DNA from: Cyanobacteria bacterium K_DeepCast_35m_m2_155
Lineage (GTDB): Bacteria > Cyanobacteriota > Cyanobacteriia > PCC-6307 > Cyanobiaceae
Assembly: GCA_016882285.1 (NCBI GenBank)
Contig: VGQS01000006.1
Span: 1-47,111, forward strand
Reading direction: 5' to 3'
Length of the DNA: 47,111 nucleotides
Shown piece by piece: positions 30,173-39,073 of the stretch. The number at the start of each line of letters is the position of its first letter. Positions within the stretch are counted from its first letter, which is position 1. The notes under the pieces are model-generated. The model was not told the origin of the DNA, ran no database searches, and was given only the letters and a program-made list of their open reading frames with translations. A program made the position numbers and the translations under genes.

Positions 30173-30460
30173 TTAGCCCTGCAGCCCATCAATGCGCCCG
30201 GCCAGCTCCACGTCCAGAGTGGACAGCCCGCCGGCGTCGTGGGTGGTGAGATCGATCACCACCTTGTTCCACACATTGCTCCACTCCGGGTGATGCCCCA
30301 TCGCTTCGGCGATCAGGGCCACACGGCTCATGAAGCCGAAGGCTTCATTGAAATCGGCGAAGCGCAGCTCGCGGTGCAGCTTGCCGTTGACCAGGCTCCA
30401 CTGCGGCAGGGTCTGCGGCAAGGCATCGATCTGCTCAGGGCTCAGGCGATGGGCGGCCAT
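30173..30460 (-). CDS. 4a-hydroxytetrahydrobiopterin dehydratase (pterin-4a-carbinolamine dehydratase)
   Basis: 95 residues from ATG 30460, the usual size; the track start at 30523 is an extension into the neighbouring gene. It carries the family pattern [21 protein letters not shown] and the active-site histidines in [18 protein letters not shown], followed by [15 protein letters not shown]. The enzyme regenerates tetrahydropterin cofactor, and in bacteria may serve molybdopterin or pterin recycling. It starts two bases after the stop of the YjbQ-family gene, so they are probably co-transcribed. It converges with clpB. Confidence 0.94.
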   Translation of the reverse strand: MAAHRLSPEQIDALPQTLPQWSLVNGKLHRELRFADFNEAFGFMSRVALIAEAMGHHPEWSNVWNKVVIDLTTHDAGGLSTLDVELAGRIDGLQG

Positions 30461-30462
30461 GG

Positions 30463-30882
30463 TCAGGTTCCGATCAGGTGCAGGGCAATCTGGCGCAGGT
30501 GCGGGGCATCGCGGTGCTCCCACAGGTACACCTCCTGCCAGGTGCCGAGCCGCAGCTGCCCATCGGCAAAGGGCACACTCAGGCTTGTCGTTGTCAACGC
30601 CGTGCGGATGTGGGCGGGCATGTCGTCGGGGCCTTCGTCGTCGTGGGCATAACGGCGCTCCCGGGGCACCAGATCATGCAGGTAGGCCTCCAGATCGGCG
30701 AGCACTCTGGGGTCGGCGTTCTCGTTGATCGTCAGTGAGCAACTGGTGTGTTGCGCAAGGGCCACGCACAGTCCCTGCTGCAGGCCGCTGCGGCCGATGG
30801 CCCCATTGATCGGCCCGCTGAGCCGAGTCAAGCCGGGACCAGACGTAGCGATCTGCAGTTGGTCAGAGACTTGACGCAGCAT
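30463..30882 (-). CDS. YjbQ-family (UPF0047) protein, secondary thiamine-phosphate synthase-type
   Basis: 139 residues, ATG at 30882. The strongly conserved motif [21 protein letters not shown] and the C-terminal [13 protein letters not shown] (the E...HRD acid/His end) define the UPF0047/YjbQ family. Members are annotated as secondary thiamine-phosphate synthases because YjbQ has weak activity of that kind; the physiological role is not settled. Conserved His/Asp/Glu residues suggest a metal site. It lies just upstream of the pterin dehydratase. Confidence 0.92.
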   Translation of the reverse strand: MLRQVSDQLQIATSGPGLTRLSGPINGAIGRSGLQQGLCVALAQHTSCSLTINENADPRVLADLEAYLHDLVPRERRYAHDDEGPDDMPAHIRTALTTTSLSVPFADGQLRLGTWQEVYLWEHRDAPHLRQIALHLIGT

Positions 30883-30915
30883 TACGATCTGCCCTGGTTG
30901 TTGCTTGCAGTTGCG

Positions 30916-31230
30916 ATGCCGCGTTTTGCATCAGGTGGCCCTGACCAGGACATCTGCTCTCAATCAACACCCTCTCATGGCCGTTCGGCAACGGCCAGCT
31001 ACGCAGCCCTGGCCCTGACGGCTCTTGCCGCAGTGCTGACCCCACAGCAAGCTCTGGCCCAACGCGTGGTGCCCAAGATCGGCACCATCTGCCCGTTGGG
31101 GTATGTCGACACACTCAATGGCAAGTGCAGCACCCTCGGTCTGATGCGTTACACCGTGCAACCCACCAACGGCAAGGCCTGCCCCGAAGGGTGGATGAAT
31201 GTCGGCGGCGGCTATTGCCGCCAAAAGTGA
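30916..31230 (+). CDS. Secreted Cys-rich protein with twin CPxG(Y/W) repeats
   Basis: 104 residues from ATG 30916. A signal-like hydrophobic stretch (YAALALTALAAVLTPQQALA) is cut before QRVVPK. The short mature part holds two similar units: CPLGYVDTLNGKC and CPEGWMNVGGGYC, i.e. C-P-x-G-aromatic followed by a second Cys, probably two disulfides. This looks like a small, structured extracellular or periplasmic protein conserved in picocyanobacteria, but I cannot name its family. The signal peptide is preceded by about 27 residues, which is long; a start closer to it may exist. Confidence 0.65.
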   Translation: MPRFASGGPDQDICSQSTPSHGRSATASYAALALTALAAVLTPQQALAQRVVPKIGTICPLGYVDTLNGKCSTLGLMRYTVQPTNGKACPEGWMNVGGGYCRQK

Positions 31231-31231
31231 T

Positions 31232-31684
31232 TCAGAACCAGCGCCTGATCTGACCGGTCGCGATCTGTACCTCCTTCAGGAACAGCAGCACGGCCACCAT
31301 CAGACAGGCCATCGCCAGCACGAACAACGGCACCACCAGCAGGGCAAGGTCCAGGCGTGCGACCGCGCTGACAAACACAATCGCCACCACCAGAGCCACC
31401 AGCAGGATGGTCACGGTGGCGAATTCGATCGCCTTCAGCATCAGCCCCATGCGGCGTTTCTGCAGTTGCAGCTCTTGCCTGGCTTCACGGGTGACCGCCA
31501 CCGAGCTGTCGCTGGTCTGAGCCTTGAGCTCGCGGCCGCGGTCGATGATGCGTGCCAGGCGATTGCTGATCACCCCCAGCAGGCCGCTGATCCCGGCCAG
31601 CAGAAAGACCGGTGCCACCGAGAGCTGGATCGCGCGAGCCAGTCCTTCGACCGGTGCGAGCACCATCAACCACGGCAACGGCAT
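31232..31684 (-). CDS. DUF2721-domain membrane protein
   Basis: 150 residues. One N-terminal hydrophobic segment (IQLSVAPVFLLAGISGLLGV) with the typical NRLARIIDRGREL stretch is followed by a basic helical loop (REARQELQLQKRRMGLML) and two more membrane spans (FATVTILLVALVVAIVFVSA, DLALLVVPLFVLAMACLMVA). This arrangement is that of the DUF2721 family, common in cyanobacteria and proteobacteria, function unknown. It converges with the Cys-rich secreted gene one base away. Confidence 0.87.
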   Translation of the reverse strand: MPLPWLMVLAPVEGLARAIQLSVAPVFLLAGISGLLGVISNRLARIIDRGRELKAQTSDSSVAVTREARQELQLQKRRMGLMLKAIEFATVTILLVALVVAIVFVSAVARLDLALLVVPLFVLAMACLMVAVLLFLKEVQIATGQIRRWF

Positions 31685-31749
31685 GGAGGCAGCAGGTTTG
31701 AGGCCTGATCAAACTCAGCCAAACTATCGGCACCCCGGCCGAGACGTCA

Positions 31750-31938
31750 TCACCGTGGCTTCCGGTCGCCCAAAGGCAGGCTCAGTTTGCGCTGCTCCAG
31801 GGCCCTGAGCTCCTGTGAAACGCTCTGGATGAAGGCACTCACGTCAGAGCCCGAGCGCTCAAGACCTTTGAGCACGGTGAGGTCATCGAGCAAATGGTCG
31901 ATCCGGTTGTTGATCCGCTCAAGCTGCATGTTGCGCAT
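31750..31938 (-). CDS. Small helical hypothetical protein
   Basis: 62 residues from the ATG at 31938 (ATG at 31929 also possible); the longer track ORF runs into the upstream receptor-like gene. The sequence is one amphipathic helix pair: LERINNRIDHLLDDLTVLKG and SAFIQSVSQELRALEQRK, with heptad-like leucine spacing suggesting a coiled coil. No signal or membrane segment. Function unknown. Confidence 0.5.
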   Translation of the reverse strand: MRNMQLERINNRIDHLLDDLTVLKGLERSGSDVSAFIQSVSQELRALEQRKLSLPLGDRKPR

Positions 31939-32053
31939 GACCAGGACGCGTCGTTGTAAGGCCAGCCTGGGAGCGGTTCGTTCCCTGCGGCGCACGGCGA
32001 GGCCGCAGCTCCGTGGCGAACCAGCACCGCTCTGCTGCACAGGGATCCCAGGA

Positions 32054-33190
32054 TCAGCTTTGCGGCGTAGGGGGTGCCCAGCGCTTGATGATCTCTTCGG
32101 TATCTCCATCAAAGCGGAGCTCTGAGATGGCGATGTTGATGGCCTTGCGCGAGTCGGCGCTCAGGCCGCTGCCAAAAATGAACCCCTGGGGTGTGGTGTT
32201 GAACGTGCGGGCCTGCATCTGAAAGGCATCCGGCGTTTTGCTCTGTCCCCAGAGGTATTTGATGCGCGAGGTGTCGGCCATGATTGCTTGGACCTTGTTT
32301 GTTTCAAGGGCTTGGATCAGGGCCTTGTCTCCGCTCAACGGCACAATCCGCTGCAGGGATTCGGAGACGCTGAGGATTCCATCGGCCTGTTTTTCGAGCC
32401 ATAGCTGGCTCACCGTGCCTTCATCCACTCCGATCATGTGCTGCAGGGCGGCGGCGATGCCATCGCCACTCGCCGCATCGATCGGATCGCGCTGCTCAAG
32501 GAGCACGTTGGTGGCAGCACCAACGAAGATTGAGGTGATCACCAGACGAAAGAAGTTCGTCAGGGCCACCATGGTGAGGCTCGGGGGCGTGGATCCCATT
32601 TTGTAGATGCCAGTGCCCATCCCGATCATCATCCAGCCCTTGAAAAAGGTGTGACGGCTGTTGCGGCCGATGATGTCCTTGTGGTCGAATCCCCGTGAAA
32701 GGGTCCACAGAATCGTGGCCGCCACAAAGGACACAGCAAACAGCAGGATCGTCGTATCTCGGATGATCGGTTCGGTGATGACCGCGGCAACCGTTGTCAG
32801 AAAGCTTTCCTCCTCACGCCGATTCAGCAGGGCCAGGCTGTCTTCCTGGTAGGGAGAGGAGAAGCTCACCTGCTCCAGCCTCAGGGGCGTCACGTTGAGG
32901 CAGGAGATTGCCAGATCGATCTCACCGGCGGCTGCCTTCTGTACAGCCTGATTCGGGTTCTGCAGGGATTGATAGTTGAACGGTGTCTGGGTTTTGTGGG
33001 CAATCGCTTGCCACAGATCCACGGCGCTGCCACGGGGAAAGCCGTTGCGCACATCGGAGCAGGGAAGAGCGTTGTCAACAACGCCCACCCGCAGTGGTGG
33101 CGCTGCCGCGGCGCTGCGGGGTGCTTCAACCAACAGGCCCGCCGTTACCAGGCAGAGCCCTGCCAGATGCCACCGGCGGAAGGGAAGCAA
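32054..33190 (-). CDS. Prokaryotic ionotropic-glutamate-receptor-like protein (S1-TM-pore-TM-S2)
   Basis: 378 residues from a TTG start at 33190. Order: signal peptide (1-30), ligand-binding lobe S1 (about 33-125; contains NVTPLRLEQVSFSSPYQ, the T-x-x-R and FSxPY motifs of amino-acid-binding proteins), membrane span (IIRDTTILLFAVSFVAATIL, about 142-164), a re-entrant-like loop (FFKGWMMIGMGTGIYKMGS, 182-200), a second span (VALTNFFRLVITSIFVGAATN, 208-228), and lobe S2 (about 240-378; SGDKALIQALETNKVQAIMA, then ISELRFDGDTEEIIKRW). This is the layout of GluR0. The loop lacks the K+ filter TVGYG, so ion selectivity, or channel function at all, is open. It may bind an amino acid and signal instead. 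Divergent from the M32 peptidase. Confidence 0.75.
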   Translation of the reverse strand: MLPFRRWHLAGLCLVTAGLLVEAPRSAAAAPPLRVGVVDNALPCSDVRNGFPRGSAVDLWQAIAHKTQTPFNYQSLQNPNQAVQKAAAGEIDLAISCLNVTPLRLEQVSFSSPYQEDSLALLNRREEESFLTTVAAVITEPIIRDTTILLFAVSFVAATILWTLSRGFDHKDIIGRNSRHTFFKGWMMIGMGTGIYKMGSTPPSLTMVALTNFFRLVITSIFVGAATNVLLEQRDPIDAASGDGIAAALQHMIGVDEGTVSQLWLEKQADGILSVSESLQRIVPLSGDKALIQALETNKVQAIMADTSRIKYLWGQSKTPDAFQMQARTFNTTPQGFIFGSGLSADSRKAINIAISELRFDGDTEEIIKRWAPPTPQS

Positions 33191-33252
33191 GAGTCTGGCG
33201 CTGCACCTTCCAGCATTCTGTTTGAGACCACTGCCGTTCGCTACTCCATTCC

Positions 33253-34779
33253 ATGGCCACTGCGCTGCAGTCTCTTCAGCAGCATCTGCATCAGACCCGA
33301 CTGCTGGGTTCGATCAGCAGTGCTCTCTATTTCGATCAGAACACGGTGATGCCCGCTGCCGGCGCTGACTGGCGCGGCGAGCAGCTGGCCTTGCTGGCAA
33401 CCCAATTGCATGAGCGCCAAAGCAGCAGCGCCTATGCCGATCTGGTGGCCGCGGCTGAAGCCGAGCTGCACCCCGACGATCCAGAGCCGCGCCATCGCAA
33501 CCTGGCGCTGTTGCGGCTGGAGCTTGAGCGTCAGCGCGCGTTGGATCCTGCCCTGGTGGCCGCCCTGGCACAGGCTCAGTCTCGCGGTAATGCCATTTGG
33601 CAGAACGCTCGCCAGCGCAATGATTTTGCGGCCTTTGCACCAGCGCTTGAAACCTTGCTCGCCCTGCGCGCTCAGCAGGCGAGCCAACTGCAGGCAGCTG
33701 AACCTGAGCTGCGCAGTCCCTGGGAGGTGCTGGCCCAGCCGTTTGAACCCGATGTGAGCAAGGCCCAGCTGCAGGAGCTGTTTGCGCCACTGCGCGCTGA
33801 GCTGCCGGCGCTTCTTGACCGTGCCCGCTGCATGGATGCGGCGCAGGGCAGGGCAGCGTCACCTGAGCACGACCTGCCAGAGCCAGTGCAGGAGCAGCTC
33901 TGCTCGGAGCTGCTCGCAAGCTGGGGCTACAACGCGGAGCAATGCCACCGGGCCCGATCGGCGCATCCGTTTTCATGCACGCTTGGACCTGGTGATTTCC
34001 GCATCACCACACGGGTGGTGCGTGGTCAGCCGCTCTCGGCGTTTCTGGCAACGGCCCACGAGTGGGGTCATTCGCTCTATGAGCAGGGCTTGCCCCGTGG
34101 CGATGACCATTGGTTCCCCTGGCCCCTGGGCGAAGCCACCTCGATGGGCGTGCATGAGTCGCAGTCGCTCTTCTGGGAGTGCCGTGTGGCGCGCAGCAGG
34201 GCGTTTGCCCAGCGCTGGCATCCGCGTTTCAGCGCTGTGCTGGGCGGCGACCCCTGGGGCGGCGAGTTTGGCTTCTGGCGCGCGTTCAATCCCCTCAAGC
34301 CGGGCTTGATCCGGGTGGAGGCTGACGAACTCAGTTACTGCCTGCACATCGTGCTGCGCTACCAGCTCGAGCTGGACCTGCTGGAAGGCGATCTGCCGGT
34401 GGCCGAGTTGCCGCAGCAGTGGAACCTGCTGATGCAGGAGCTGTTGGGTCTGACGCCCTCAACCGACCGTGAGGGTTGTTTGCAGGACATCCACTGGGCA
34501 GAGGGGCTGTTTGGCTATTTCCCCAGCTATGCCCTGGGGCACCTGATCAGTGCCCAGCTCGCAATGGCGATGGAACAGGCGCTTGGACCGATCGAAACGC
34601 AGATCGCAACAGCTCAGGAGTCGGCCTTGCAGCGCTGGTTGTCAGACCATGTCTGGTTATGGGGACGCAGCCTTAATGCCGGCGAGCTCGTGCAACGGGT
34701 CACCGGCCAGCCGCTGCGTGCCGAGCCCTTTCTGGCCTATCTGCGCGGCAAGCTCGAGCGCCTGGAGACCGGTCCTTAG
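33253..34779 (+). CDS. M32-family metallocarboxypeptidase
   Basis: 508 residues, standard length for carboxypeptidase Taq-type enzymes. The zinc motif HEWGHSLYEQG lies at residues 269-273, followed by the third-ligand region GEATSMGVHESQSLFWE. The N-terminal half is helical (LQQHLHQTRLLGSISSALYF, then TVMPAAGADWRGEQLALLA), as usual. It removes C-terminal residues from peptides in the cytoplasm. It shares a 62-bp divergent region with the receptor-like gene. ppa starts 35 bp downstream. Confidence 0.96.
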   Translation: MATALQSLQQHLHQTRLLGSISSALYFDQNTVMPAAGADWRGEQLALLATQLHERQSSSAYADLVAAAEAELHPDDPEPRHRNLALLRLELERQRALDPALVAALAQAQSRGNAIWQNARQRNDFAAFAPALETLLALRAQQASQLQAAEPELRSPWEVLAQPFEPDVSKAQLQELFAPLRAELPALLDRARCMDAAQGRAASPEHDLPEPVQEQLCSELLASWGYNAEQCHRARSAHPFSCTLGPGDFRITTRVVRGQPLSAFLATAHEWGHSLYEQGLPRGDDHWFPWPLGEATSMGVHESQSLFWECRVARSRAFAQRWHPRFSAVLGGDPWGGEFGFWRAFNPLKPGLIRVEADELSYCLHIVLRYQLELDLLEGDLPVAELPQQWNLLMQELLGLTPSTDREGCLQDIHWAEGLFGYFPSYALGHLISAQLAMAMEQALGPIETQIATAQESALQRWLSDHVWLWGRSLNAGELVQRVTGQPLRAEPFLAYLRGKLERLETGP

Positions 34780-34814
34780 GATCACGGGCTGCAACTGCGC
34801 GCCCCGCTCTGCCC

Positions 34815-35402
34815 ATGGCCAACATCGACCACGCCCCCAGCCGCACCATGCTGAACCTGCTGCATGTGCTGCCGGCTTTTGCCGATGAGGGCGCGCTGCG
34901 GCTCAATGCGATCGTCGAGCTCAATTCGATGACGATCAACAAGTACGAGTTGATCACCGAAACCGGTCATCTCAAGCTCGATCGGGTTGGTTATTCGTCG
35001 CTGGCCTACCCCTTTGCCTATGGCTGCATTCCCCGCACCTGGGATGAAGATGGGGACCCGCTTGATATCGAAATTGTCGGTGTCACCGAACCGCTGATTC
35101 CAGGCTCCTTGGTTGAAGCCCGCATCATCGGCATCATGACCTTTGACGATGGTGGTGAGGTCGACGACAAGGTGATCGCTGTTTTGGCCGACGACAAGCG
35201 CATGGATCACATCACCAGCTACACCCAGCTGGGTGACCATTGGCTCAAGGAAACCCAGTACTACTGGGAGCACTACAAGGATCTCAAGAAGCCCGGTACC
35301 TGCAAGGTCAATGGCTTTTTCGAGCCCACCGAAGCGGTTCGCATCATCAAAGAGTGTGAGCAGCGCTATCTGCAGCAGATCGACGCCAAGCTCGTCAACT
35401 GA
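34815..35402 (+). CDS. ppa: Inorganic pyrophosphatase (family I)
   Basis: 195 residues. It hydrolyses pyrophosphate to two phosphates, pulling biosynthetic reactions forward. The active-site signature WDEDGDPLDIEIVG (D-x-D-P-x-D) is intact; the substrate-binding segment reads YSSLAYPFAYGCIPRTW and FDDGGEVDDKVIAV holds further metal ligands. The C-terminal HYKDLKKPGTCKVNGFF is also conserved. It starts 35 bp after the M32 carboxypeptidase gene, and its 3' end runs into a 72-bp gap with a short palindrome (GCAGATCTGC at 35429). Confidence 0.97.
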   Translation: MANIDHAPSRTMLNLLHVLPAFADEGALRLNAIVELNSMTINKYELITETGHLKLDRVGYSSLAYPFAYGCIPRTWDEDGDPLDIEIVGVTEPLIPGSLVEARIIGIMTFDDGGEVDDKVIAVLADDKRMDHITSYTQLGDHWLKETQYYWEHYKDLKKPGTCKVNGFFEPTEAVRIIKECEQRYLQQIDAKLVN

Positions 35403-35474
35403 ACGCTGAGCGAGTCGAAAGAGATTCTGCAGATCTGCTGGATCGCCCCATTCAGCAGTCGCCATCCCCTTAAG

Positions 35475-35693
35475 GTGTCAGCCACTGACCCTTTCATTGT
35501 GAGTCCGGCTCCGTTTCCCCCTTCCAGCCCGAACCATGGCTGTCAGCGTGGGGCCGAGCACACGGCTCTCAAGTGGGGGTGTGACGGAGAGCTCTCGGCG
35601 CTCGATCTGCAGCGCATTCTGGAGCGTCTCACCGCCGTTGATCCTGCGGCCGAGGCGCTCAGCCAGCATTTCGATTCGGCTCAGCTCGGTTGA
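35475..35693 (+). CDS. Possible small hypothetical protein
   Basis: 72 residues from a GTG start. The second half ([31 protein letters not shown]) looks like a regular helical domain; the first half is Pro/Ser-rich and unconvincing. No signal peptide or recognised family. It converges with the ClC channel gene and overlaps its stop by 13 bp, which is unusual but possible. The case for translation is moderate. Confidence 0.4.
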   Translation: MSATDPFIVSPAPFPPSSPNHGCQRGAEHTALKWGCDGELSALDLQRILERLTAVDPAAEALSQHFDSAQLG

Positions 35694-37651
35694 GTGTCGC
35701 CCAGGCTGCGGCGAGCCAGGGCCCTGGCCTTTCCATCACGACTGGCCAGGCCGCACAGGGTCTTGGCGCTCAGCCCCGAGCCCGGCAGGCCATGGGGTAG
35801 CGCGGCCACACCCTCAGCGGGCACAGCAAACACCGGCAGCTGCCTCAGACCATTGGGCTCGAGTTGATCTTCAAGTTGGGCCAGCTGGGCGGTGCTGGGC
35901 AGCCAGATCAGCTCGTCGCGCAGGCAGTCGCGCAGCACACTGGTGCCTTGCTGGCGGCTCAAGCTGCGCTGGAGATCGGCCAGAGTAACCAGGCCGATCA
36001 CCCAGGGGCCATCCACCACCAACAGGCAGTGGCCATGCGCTTCAACCAGGCTGTTGAGGGCGTCTGCGGCGCTGGTCTCTGCTTCGAGCAGCAAGGGGGC
36101 TTCGGGTTCCAAGGCCTCGCAGACACTCAGCCGGCTGAGCACGGCTCGCCGCTGCTCTTCGCTGGGATCGGGCCCCAGCAGACCCGGATCCTGCAGCCCT
36201 TGCCAGCGCTCGACCAATGCAGCGCTCAGGCCTGCTGCTGCCATCAACGGCAGCACGATGCGAATATCCCGGGTGAGCTCAAACAGCAGGATCAGGGCCG
36301 TGAGCGGGGCTCGGGCGCTGCCAGCGAGCACCGCCGCCATGCCCACCATGGCGTAGGCCGGTGGCGCGGCGACGGCCAGATGCAGCCCACCCGTGCCCAG
36401 CACCTGCCCGTAGCAATTGCCCAGAACAGCCCCCAGCACCAGCGCCGGTGCAAATCCGCCACCCACAAAGCCGGTGGCGTTGCTGAGGCCAGTGGCAAGC
36501 AGCTTGGCGCCCAGCAGCAGCACCAGGGTCAACAGGGGAATGCCACCGCCATTGCCGAGCAGCGCTTCGATGGTGTCGTAGCCGACGCTCAGCACCTGCG
36601 GAAACTCCAGGGCGATCGCGCCGACAGCCAGGCCCCCGAGGGCACCAGTCAAGCCAACGGGCAGCTGCCGCAGCAGGTTCTGCAGGCGCTGGTTGCGCCC
36701 GAGCGCCAGCAGCTTGATCAGCGCCACCGACATGAAACTCGCCAGCACACCCAGCCCCAGATACAGCGGCAACTCCCAGAGGGAGCGCACGTCGTAAGCC
36801 GGCAGCCGCAGGATGGGCGTATCGCCCAGCCCCACCTGAACCACCAGGGTTGAGGTGATGGCGGCCACCAGCACCGCGCGCAGGCTGGGGCGCCCCCCAA
36901 GGCCGCTGAAGCTGCCTTCAAAAGCAAAGAACACACCGGCGATCGGGGCTTTGAAACCGGCGGCCAGGCCCGCCGCCACCCCTGCCGCCACCAGGGCTTT
37001 CTGGCTCTGGGGCGTCAGCCGCGCCTTCAGGGCCAGCCACAGGCCGATGTTGCCGCCCGATTCGACGCTGGGTCCTTCAGGCCCCAGTGACGCACCGCTG
37101 CCCAGGCTCAACGAGGCGCTCAGCAACCGCAGCAGCGGGAGCTTGGGCGCGGCAGCCATGTCGCCATCGGCCATGGCCATCAGACTGGGCAGTCCTGGTC
37201 CTAAATCGCCCAGCCAGCGCCGCAGCACCCCGACCAGTGCGCCGCCCAGGGTGGGCACCACCAGCACCGGCCAAAGGCTGAGCCAGTCGGGCACCTGCAG
37301 GCTGGGTAGGGGCGGCGGTTCGGGTGGTGGTGGCGGCGGCGGCAGTAGACCCAGTCCCCCCAGGCCGATCTGCAGCAGTTGTTGCAGGGGGGCGGCACGC
37401 AGGGGCGCAACCGGCGGTGGTGGTGGGGGCGGCACGGGCAGCTCCAGCGGATGCAAGGGGCTGCGGCCGATCGTCAGCAGCCCCTCCACAAAGGGCCCGA
37501 ACAGAAACGTGTTGATGAACCCCAGCAGCTCATGGAATCCCACCACCGCCAGTCCCGTCAGAACCCCGAGCAGGGCGGCCCAGGCCAGCAGGTTCCATTG
37601 CAGCGGCGGGGCCTGAAGCTCGCCGTCAGGCCTCGGGGCGAACGGTTGCAA
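35681..37651 (-). CDS. ClC-family chloride channel/transporter with CBS domains
   Basis: About 656 residues if it starts at TTG 37651, where GGAGGAGAT upstream is a strong ribosome-binding site lying inside the end of hemC; the track start at 37750 would overlap hemC by 125 bp. It has about 10-12 membrane segments. Key ClC motifs are [14 protein letters not shown] (gating glutamate Glu192 in GPEGP) and [12 protein letters not shown]. The C-terminus holds two CBS domains (about 520-650; [18 protein letters not shown]). Between the first two helices are two polyproline runs (VPPPPPPP and [13 protein letters not shown], residues about 70-116). The canonical GSGIP motif is not evident, so conductance details are uncertain. 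It probably moves Cl- or exchanges it for protons. Confidence 0.9.
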   Translation of the reverse strand: MQPFAPRPDGELQAPPLQWNLLAWAALLGVLTGLAVVGFHELLGFINTFLFGPFVEGLLTIGRSPLHPLELPVPPPPPPPVAPLRAAPLQQLLQIGLGGLGLLPPPPPPPEPPPLPSLQVPDWLSLWPVLVVPTLGGALVGVLRRWLGDLGPGLPSLMAMADGDMAAAPKLPLLRLLSASLSLGSGASLGPEGPSVESGGNIGLWLALKARLTPQSQKALVAAGVAAGLAAGFKAPIAGVFFAFEGSFSGLGGRPSLRAVLVAAITSTLVVQVGLGDTPILRLPAYDVRSLWELPLYLGLGVLASFMSVALIKLLALGRNQRLQNLLRQLPVGLTGALGGLAVGAIALEFPQVLSVGYDTIEALLGNGGGIPLLTLVLLLGAKLLATGLSNATGFVGGGFAPALVLGAVLGNCYGQVLGTGGLHLAVAAPPAYAMVGMAAVLAGSARAPLTALILLFELTRDIRIVLPLMAAAGLSAALVERWQGLQDPGLLGPDPSEEQRRAVLSRLSVCEALEPEAPLLLEAETSAADALNSLVEAHGHCLLVVDGPWVIGLVTLADLQRSLSRQQGTSVLRDCLRDELIWLPSTAQLAQLEDQLEPNGLRQLPVFAVPAEGVAALPHGLPGSGLSAKTLCGLASRDGKARALARRSLGDTQPS

Positions 37652-38576
37652 AAATCTCCTCCAGGATTTCCCCGGCGCCTTGGGCCTTGAGCTTGTGGGC
37701 CAGGGTGATGCCGATGGCCTCCGGTGCGTCCTGGCCGCCGCGGGCCTCATCGCGGATCAGGCGCTGGCCATCGAGGCTCGCCACCATGCCGGTGAGCACC
37801 AGTTCCTCACCCTCGAAGCGGGTGTTCACACCAATCGGCACCTGACAGCCACCTTCGAGCTCGCGCAGGAAGGCGCGCTCGGCCAGGCAGCGGCGGGCGG
37901 TGGGTAGGTGCTCGAGCACTTTGATCTGCTCCAGCACAGCGGTGTCGCCCTCGCGGCATTCGATGCCGAGAGCCCCCTGTCCCACGGCGTGCAGCGAGAT
38001 GCTCGGATCGATTAGTTCATGAATGCGATCACCCAGCCCGAGGCGACCCAGGCCCGCGGCCGCCAGGATCAGACAGTCGAATTCACCCGAATCAAGCTTC
38101 TCCAGGCGGGTGATCACATTGCCGCGCACGTCCTTGAACGTCAGGTGCGGAAAGTGATGGCGCAACTGGGCCAGCCGGCGCAGCGAGCTGGTGCCCACCA
38201 CCGCACCCTCGGGCAGGGTTGAGAGGGTTTTGTCCTTGTGTTTGGCGTGCACGACCAGGGCATCGGCCGGGTCTTCGCGTTCGGTGATGCAGCCCAGCAT
38301 CAGCCCTTCGGGCAGGTTGGTGGGCAGGTCCTTGAGGCTGTGGACGGCGATGTCGGCGCGGTCCACCAGCATCTGGGCCTCGAGCTCCTTGGTGAACAGG
38401 CCCTTGTCGCCGATCTTGGCGAGCGCCACATCGAGGATCTTGTCGCCCTGGGTGGCCATCGCCTCGATGGTGATCTCCAGGCCTTGGTGGGCCTTGGCCA
38501 GTTCATCACGCACCCAGTGGGTCTGCACCATGGCCAGCTGGCTGCGGCGGGAGGCGATGCGCAGGTGGTTGGCCAT
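37626..38576 (-). CDS. hemC: Hydroxymethylbilane synthase (porphobilinogen deaminase)
   Basis: 316 residues from ATG 38576; the long track ORF upstream of MANHLRIA is an unsupported extension. It joins four porphobilinogens into hydroxymethylbilane. N-terminal [17 protein letters not shown], the [12 protein letters not shown] arginine-rich segment, and the cofactor-binding cysteine in [13 protein letters not shown] (Cys244) are all present. Its end encodes the Shine-Dalgarno for the ClC gene and the two overlap, so they may be coupled. hemE in the same window is another tetrapyrrole gene. Confidence 0.97.
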   Translation of the reverse strand: MANHLRIASRRSQLAMVQTHWVRDELAKAHQGLEITIEAMATQGDKILDVALAKIGDKGLFTKELEAQMLVDRADIAVHSLKDLPTNLPEGLMLGCITEREDPADALVVHAKHKDKTLSTLPEGAVVGTSSLRRLAQLRHHFPHLTFKDVRGNVITRLEKLDSGEFDCLILAAAGLGRLGLGDRIHELIDPSISLHAVGQGALGIECREGDTAVLEQIKVLEHLPTARRCLAERAFLRELEGGCQVPIGVNTRFEGEELVLTGMVASLDGQRLIRDEARGGQDAPEAIGITLAHKLKAQGAGEILEEIFATVRPEA

Positions 38577-38677
38577 CAGTCCTGAATCACAGCTGCCAAG
38601 CCTAGGCACCGGCGGTCTCGCTGCTGAGTGATCGCTTTGAGTCGTGATCAGTCGTCGCGATCCGCTTGTCTGTTCTC

Positions 38678-39073
38678 TCAGCCAAACAGGTCCAGCGGGA
38701 GCGGGCCCCAGGTGTCCTCGGCGCCGGGATCGCCTGGGCAGTGGCCGGTGATCAGCAACCCCTGCCCCAGGCCGTTCTCGGGGCGCAACAGGTAGCGGCC
38801 GGTGTTCTGGTTGCCTTTCAGAAAGGCTGACTCCTGCACAGCGCTGCCGCTGGGGCTGGCCGGATCGGCCTCGAGCGGCGGCCAACCCAGGGCGGCTTCA
38901 AGCGCGCGCAGGGCCTCGATGGCTTCAGCGCCTGTGCTGGCCATGACGCCAATCGTGAACCAGTCGCAGGCGGCAAGCCGGGGCTCGAGCTCAGCCTTGA
39001 GGCTGTCGCGTTGGCTTGGATCCAGCTGTGGGGCGCTGCGCAAGCCGCGCAGATCGGCAAGGGACATGCTCAT
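38678..39073 (-). CDS. DUF1824-family protein
   Basis: 131 residues, ATG at 39073 (second ATG at 39067). The pattern [45 protein letters not shown] and the [12 protein letters not shown] ending identify the cyanobacteria-restricted DUF1824 family. Soluble, no signal peptide, function unknown. Its ATG follows the stop of the glycosyltransferase gene directly (TAA-ATG), which points to co-translation. A 101-bp gap separates it from hemC. Confidence 0.85.
   Translation of the reverse strand: MSMSLADLRGLRSAPQLDPSQRDSLKAELEPRLAACDWFTIGVMASTGAEAIEALRALEAALGWPPLEADPASPSGSAVQESAFLKGNQNTGRYLLRPENGLGQGLLITGHCPGDPGAEDTWGPLPLDLFG

Noticed and set aside
36855-37616. Pro/Gly-rich ORF opposite the ClC gene and the repeated GGTGGTGGT tract, considered as a repeat element or CRISPR
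   Set aside because: The tract is the codon sequence of the polyproline insert and has no regular repeat-spacer structure.
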